A DNA stretch of 64,000 bases. Origin: Gavia stellata. Lineage: Eukaryota; Chordata; Aves; Gaviiformes; Gaviidae. Within the stretch, counting starts at the first letter, position 1; every line of letters begins with the position of its first letter. The stretch spans positions 22,906,880 through 22,970,879 of the forward strand of contig NC_082603.1 of assembly GCF_030936135.1 (NCBI RefSeq). Reading direction: 5' to 3'. Positions 46,687 through 64,000 of the stretch are shown piece after piece. The notes beneath the pieces are model-generated. The model had not been told where the DNA came from and searched no databases. It was given only the letters and a program-made list of their open reading frames with translations. The translations under genes and the position numbers were made by a program.

Positions 46687-49528
46687 TCCGGCGTCCATGG
46701 GGGGGGACGGGGACAAGAGCGCGGCGGGCAGTGTCTCCGGCCAGTCTCAAAGTCCAGGGCGGCTCGGCCCGCTGGGCGTCTTGGCACGGTGATGGCCGCC
46801 GCCGGCGGGAGCCGCCTCGGCGGGCCGGGGCGCCGCGCTCCCGGCGGGCTGGGCGGGGGCCGGGGGCGGTGCGCGGCCTGCCTCCCCCGCCGGGCCGCGG
46901 AGCTGAGCTGCGGGGCGATGAGTCGGCGGGTCGCCGTGCGGGGCGGTCGGCAGGCGGGGTAGGTACGCCGGCCTGCCTGCTTGACTCGACCTCACCGAGT
47001 ATCTTCTAAAGTTGGAGCGATGCGGCGACGGTATTGTAGATACGATGCAACTCCTAAACCCAGTAATTTACCTATAAATTACTCTGTTCGTTCCCTGAGG
47101 TACCTACACGCTTAGATCCCCCTGTACGAGGAATGAAATAGACTGGAGAACAAAGTCCGGTGCAGCACCTAGTGGAAAATCACTGTAGACTTCTGTGCGC
47201 AGGCAAAGCCTGAGTTAGGAAAATCCTCTTAGAAACATAAAGGTCAGCTAATGGGTTTCGGAGTTAGGATTTAAAGTGGTGGAAGAAAGAAATGAATGGA
47301 CAGTCTATATACCTTAAAAGGCAATTAAAATGAAAAAGGGCTATCCCTGTAAAAGGATATACCCTCAAGTCAAGCATTTTTTTTCCATGTCCTTTCTCTT
47401 TGGAAACAGTACTACATGACAGAAAAAAAATCTAATGACTAATCTGATGACAATTTTTTGAGTGACTTAAAAATTGTGTCTTGCTTGGATGGATAGCTCT
47501 TGGTGCCTGAAGCGAAGGACTAAGTATCTTTCATCAGTTTACTGAGTATGCTTTTGTCATTTAATGGGAAAATACCAGGTTTTATTCTAAATAGATAAAG
47601 TAGGTTTTCTACCGGAGTTAGTACTGGTGGTGTCATTTTTTCCAAGAAAACATCATACTCATGTTTAGAGTTGAGAGATTAAAAAAGGTGGAAATAGGGA
47701 GGGATGGGAGATGAAAATCAAAACCATTTACTGATTAACAGAATATAAAGGAACTTAGTGTGTGAAATGAAGATTAATCTTCCCTATTTCTTGACAAGAC
47801 TATCCTCAAGTTTCGCAACAGTATTATTCATAGGCATTGTTATGGTGAAGTAATTTCTGTAATAATTGTCGAAGAATCCAGTAAACTTTTTAAAGAGCAA
47901 CACAGTTTTTTAGAAAACTGATAAAAAAAAAAGTACATCTTAAAAATCGGAATATGCATGTCTTAAGGCTGTAGCTTCAATGGGCATGTATAGTTTGGAG
48001 TGAACGCTGGTGGGTTTTTTCTGAAGTCTGAAGAATATCTATATGGCAAGTAATTACTGAAGTTCCAGATCTCTTTAGTATTCTAAGTAACTAAATGTTC
48101 AGATACAAAATTGCACCCCTGTGTCACTCTTACTTTGTTGCCATAAAATGAAAATAAATGTTAAATCCGATTGTTCCAGTGCATCAGTAGTAAAATAACT
48201 GTGAGTGCAAATAAGAAGCCTGAACTTAAAGCTTACTGGTTTGGTATGCTGTTACTCAGACCGGTACAGGCAAAATAATAAAAGCCTATAATGAAGATAC
48301 AATTACTGCTTCAGGTAATTGCTGTCTTCAGAATAATCCTTTTATTCTTAAAGTCTTCTACCAGCATTCCCTAACTGAACCCTGTAAAATGATCTGATAA
48401 AATGGCTCCATATTCAGGGACATCAGTGGAATAAAGATATATATTTATTTCAACATCTGTTGAAGTGTTAACTACTATAACTAGGCAGATGTAAACATTA
48501 ACTTTAATTCAAAATTTTTTTTGAGAGAATTTTAAATCAGTTACGATTCTTTAGGAAGTATTAGGTTCCCTGCATAAGCCTAAGATAATTTTCAAGATCA
48601 GCTGAATTCTCTTAGTATTTGGTGGGATTTTTCTGTGTATGTGATAGTTCTTCTATGATAGGCACCACACAAGTCTGTGATGCCATGGAATTCTGCTGAA
48701 TATTAAATAGGCTGCTGGTCATGATGCTTTAAATTATGGTTCACATTTCTCTGATGGCTCACGTGAGCAGATGTTCTTTTCTTGGTGAATGCAAAGAATG
48801 AACAGGAACAAAAAAAAAAGACTGGAGTTAAAGATAAGTGTTACAGGCTTTTTTTTTTCTTTGAAGTATGACTCGTCATGCATGCACTAAGCAAAAATGT
48901 GTTAATAAGTCCTTCTTTTGAACATTTAATGATTCAGTTAGTTGAATGATGTAGTATGATGCATTGAGATAGGTGGGCTGAAAGAAACCTTTCAGTGGAA
49001 ACAATGGAGAGAGCTAGGGAGAACAAGGAGAGACTGCAAAGTTCTCTCCCAAATATATGGGAAGCATTTGATGAGAAGCTTATTGTATGAATACGATCAT
49101 GAACAGTTAGTGTGGAAACTTGAGTTCTATTCCTGATTAAGTTTTACTTCATTCTTAACCTCACAGTGAAGCAAAGATGCTTCTTGCATCCTGTGTATGT
49201 AGGTCCATGGTTTTCATCTTGTGATTTTTTTCTAAGGTTCCTGTGAAACATGGAATACTTCTGAAGGGTCCATGAAAGGTGACAGAAATAGTCTTGTTAC
49301 CACTGGACACATGATTGCTGTCTAAGAATTCCTGTCTTCATAACAGTTTTTTAGAGTTCTTCAACCTGAAGAAGGCTGAAATTACTGATATAGATCCTTT
49401 CCAGAGCCTTTCTCTGTCTTTCTGATATATACACTTCTGGTTCAGGAAGGCCTAGAGCTGGAAACGATTCAGAGAAGCTATATATTCTTGTAATGTTTTT
49501 ATTCTTCTGTGGATGTCTTCTTTTGGTC

Positions 49529-49592
49529 AGTGGTGGAAACAGGATACTGGGCTAAATGGACCTTTCATCTGACCTAGTAGAGCTGTTCATAT
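49529..49592 (+). mobile_element. Fossil L3/CR1-clade 3' tail
   Basis: The string 'gatactgggctaaatggacc' followed by 'tctgacctagta' closely follows the well-known 3' end of old CR1/L3-clade elements and their SINEs in amniotes (…ctgggctagatggacc…ggtctgacccagta…). Only about 60 bp is recognisable. Consensus wording is from memory, so the exact family is open. Confidence 0.5.
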
Positions 49593-51029
49593 GAGATATC
49601 TAGGTACTTTACCAGTACAAACTATCGCCTATCACTGCGGTGTGAAGTGGAGATATACTGTAGCTTCAGAATAGGAGTATAAAATAGAATGTAAGAGGAA
49701 CTACAAAAGTAGATTTTCTTTTTTTTTTTTTAATTACTGAAAATGCGAAGAAGTGACTTTTGGATGAGGTCAACGCACTGTAGAAGCTTGTGAAAAAACA
49801 GATGTGATAATGAGATACATCAGCAGAGGAAGATAAGCAGCCTTTTCAGATAGAGTAGGAAGTGGTGAAATGGAGGAAGGGTAGTGAACGAGGGAGGGGC
49901 TACCCTGGCTTTTCTGGGACTTAGAGAAATGAAGGATGAATCATGGTTTTGAAATTGATTTTACAGTTTTAGACTTGAACATAAAATTTTACAAAATGTG
50001 TTGCTGCAGCTAGGTGTATTAAGCTACCAAGGTTATGGCAGTACAGTGAGTTATCACAGTTGCTACAGGATGAAAGGAGGCGTGTAAGAATTTTGTTAAC
50101 AAAAGGTGAAAGAAAGGCCATCCAGCTCTGCCTGTGTAATAACCTGTAAAGAACCTGTAACATTAACATCCTACAAAGGATGGTCTCCATATGGACAGGA
50201 ATAGGGACCACACCCATAGGGACATGAGTTTCAACATACTTTGGTCTTTCTGATGATTATTATGAGGTGATGCAGACTGCTCATGCCAGATTCTGTTTCT
50301 TCGTGCAGAACTCCTGGGTTTGGGTTTGTTCAGGACTGCAGGTTTGGATTTGCATGGCTCCAGGTGTGAAAAGTAGCTAGTAAATACAAATTTGGTAGCG
50401 TGAGGTGAAGTCTCTACTTATCAGTTGCTTTGTATTACTCGGAATAATGCATTCAGAAAGCTTCTTCCATAAAAAAGTTAAGCCTAAAGCTTTACTAATT
50501 CATTATACCAGTCTTTCTACAGCATTTGTGTTGAATCAGCGTTAATTCACATTGAAATTTTTAAGGTTGTCAGGGCTTTATTTGAAACTCACTTGTCCAT
50601 TTTTAACGTTTTTACAGACTTTGCAAAATGTGTAAGATGAAACATACATTCATGTTTCCATTTGTGTTCTGAAAAGGAACTTTACAGTTCAAAGCAGAAT
50701 TGCTAATATGACTGAAGTTGAGGAGGTTTGGTCTGAAAAACTATCCTTTTTGTATTTGAAGTGTCTTTCAGCAATACTGCGCAGAGATTACAAATAGACA
50801 CTGAACTGAGGAAATAATTCTTCAGCTGCAGCTTATATTTGAGAGTAATGCTTTTAAATGTCATGCCATTAGTCTAGGAAGAGAATTTAGACCTCATCTT
50901 GAAAAAAATCCCAAATTATTAATTGACTGTAGTATTTCCAGTCTTTTGAGATAAGTTCTTAAATTTTTTACAGAACAGCTTTTAACATGATGTTCAAAAA
51001 GACTGAAACATACATACAGATACTTGAGT

Positions 51030-51260
51030 ATATGTATACATGTTATATGTATAATAAATATACCGTATATTATTTATATATAAATAATTGTGTAAATAAA
51101 ATATATATACACACATGCAGGTATATATATGCATGTATATAATAAATTATATAAAGTATTGTATCTTATTCCTATACAAATAATATATAATGCTTTAATA
51201 ATATTATTTGTATAGGAATGTTTGTAGGAATAATATAGACTATTTATAAACACACATATA
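51030..51260. repeat. AT-rich low-complexity region
   Basis: Over 200 bp of nearly pure A/T with TA-rich microsatellite segments, a few CACACA and GCATG interruptions, and an embedded perfect inverted repeat. Confidence 0.85.
51168..51219. repeat. Perfect 19-bp inverted repeat, 14-nt loop
   Basis: ATTCCTATACAAATAATAT at 51168-51186 pairs exactly with 51201-51219. The stem is 19 bp and the spacer 14 nt. Confidence 0.9.
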
Positions 51261-52572
51261 TAAAAACCCCCTTTGATAGTCAAAGGGAACCGAAATGACT
51301 CTTGATTCAAAGGGATCTTATTGCAAGGCGATGGAAGTAAAGACCCAAGGCAGAGATACCAAACTGAAAGTTTACTAGGAAGTGTGTCTGAGATGCCTGC
51401 TAGGCAAGGTTTGTGTTCCCCCACGCCGTCAAAGCTCCTGGTTACTTAATACTCAAAGGAGTGATTGGTTGTATAGCGGAAGGAATAGACCTAAAGCTTC
51501 CAAAGCAAACGGGCAAAGTGTAAAGAGATGTTGATAACAGTGCTAAAGGCTGCAAACAGATCAAGGAGTGTGCATCACTGAGTTAGAATGGACGTTTAGT
51601 TGCTAGTATTGATAAAGGAATGCTGGACTGGACAGATAATAATTGGGCAAAGAAACCTTAAGATTTCTTTGGCTTTAAAGAGATTGAGGCATCAATAGTA
51701 ATTGTTTAAGTGACAAAACTGGAACAAAGTTCTTGGATGGTTCTTATCTGCATAAGTCAATTGGAGTATTTATATAAAAAGAACGTTACTGAGTTACTTT
51801 TTTTATTTTCCTTCTGAAAAACATTATAGCTTTCTGTGCAGCCATCAAAGTAATAATGACAAAATGGTTGTATTTAGCATTCCTTATTTCTGATAAGTTT
51901 CTGTGTCTGCATCAGAGACCTTGGATGGACAGAGAAAACTCAAACAAGAGGAAAGCTTGCTGAGTATTCAGTACTACATGTGAGTTACAAGTTTCATTTT
52001 GCTTTTGACATATAATATGCCTGAATCTAGAATGTGTCTTTGTAAATAAATAAAACAAAGATAGAGTTTCCTTCTCCTTTGGCAAGCAAGTCATGTGCTT
52101 CTGCATTTTAGCCTTCACAGCTTCAGCACGCTTCAGCAGTGTTGCGTAAGATCGCTTTCCAGAATATACAGTCAAAGCCACCATCAGTTCTGGGTAGGCT
52201 TGAAAACTGTAATTTTTGTGTCATTGGGGTGCCATGGTAGAGGCCAGGAAGTTAAATAATTAATCCAAACTAGCTCTGCTCCACTTGGTATTCTGTTAGT
52301 TTATGCCCTAAAAGTCAGAGGATTTTGGTTTAAAGTCAGCTGTCTTTTTATTTTGGACTATTGGATTCTCTTACTGTTAGTAAAGTTATTTATACTAACT
52401 TACTTTAAAAAGGCACATTCTTTTAAAAGTTATGTATATGTTGCATATTAGATATCTAATATTGCTGCCTACTGTAAAGAATTGGGGTTTACTCATTCTT
52501 ACTTCTGTTGACAAGTGATTCCCTGGTCTTGAAAATCCCAGCTACAGGATCTCAGAAAATACAGCTTCTGAA

Positions 52573-64000
<11,428 letters not shown>

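Larger units (their letters stand above)
45535..46985. promoter_or_regulatory. CpG island, shared MIGA1/USP33 bidirectional promoter
   Basis: A dense CpG block covers the leader exons of MIGA1 (leftward) and USP33 (rightward), with their starts a few hundred bp apart. It has no TATA box and carries ETS (46124-46131), E-box (46181-46187 and 46332-46339) and GCCATCTT YY1-like motifs, the usual set for a housekeeping bidirectional promoter. The head-to-head arrangement is also that of other vertebrates. Confidence 0.88.
46642..52547 (+). other. USP33: USP33 intron 1
   Basis: A 5.9-kb 5'UTR intron. It starts in the CpG island with a quadruplex-type G tract (46670-46686), then becomes AT-rich. 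It contains a probable L3/CR1-like fossil at 49529-49592 and an AT-rich, palindromic region at 51.03-51.26 kb. An additional leader exon cannot be excluded. Confidence 0.65.

Noticed and set aside
45483-47009. Long open frames in the right CpG island
   Set aside because: Same reasons as for the left island; the real leader exons here carry no convincing start codon.

Overview
The window looks like nuclear DNA of a bird. The genes have many short exons with GT-AG junctions, the introns are AT-rich and poor in repeats, two strong CpG islands are present, and the one clear transposon is a 5'-truncated CR1 LINE, the typical avian retroelement. The CR1 tail resembles CR1-J-type copies of many birds. 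The species cannot be fixed from the sequence alone.

Layout from left to right. (1) 1-1.9 kb is a CpG island read as the promoter and first non-coding exon of NEXN (nexilin), transcribed leftward out of the window. No NEXN coding sequence is present; the name rests on gene order known from other vertebrates (USP33-MIGA1-NEXN), muscle-type promoter motifs and a good minus-strand splice donor. (2) 2.13-2.61 kb is the CR1 fragment. (3) 2.6-6.68 kb is the 3' flank and 3'UTR of MIGA1. (4) 6.68-46.1 kb is the complete MIGA1 (mitoguardin 1) gene on the minus strand. I could trace all 15 coding exons base by base, giving a continuous 601-codon reading frame. Two large introns (17.3 and 9.7 kb) flank a single 101-nt exon that carries a phospho-FFAT-like motif. 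(5) 45.5-47.0 kb is a CpG island acting as a shared head-to-head promoter, with ETS, YY1-like and E-box motifs and a 35-bp-period tandem duplication. (6) 46.6 kb to the right edge is the 5' part of USP33 on the plus strand: a non-coding first exon and six coding exons, covering the whole three-zinc ZnF-UBP domain and the start of the catalytic domain including the Cys box. The gene continues beyond the window.

The two main genes share a promoter but not a pathway. MIGA1 is a mitochondrial outer-membrane protein promoting fusion and ER contact. USP33 is a ubiquitin-specific protease. NEXN encodes an actin-binding muscle Z-disc protein. I found no previously undescribed multi-gene system. The noteworthy items are local: overlapping upstream ORFs at the MIGA1 start, weak splice donors, perfect inverted repeats, G-rich tracts, a fossil L3/CR1-like tail and possible alternative NEXN first exons. 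Most open reading frames inside the CpG islands and introns are chance frames and are left out.
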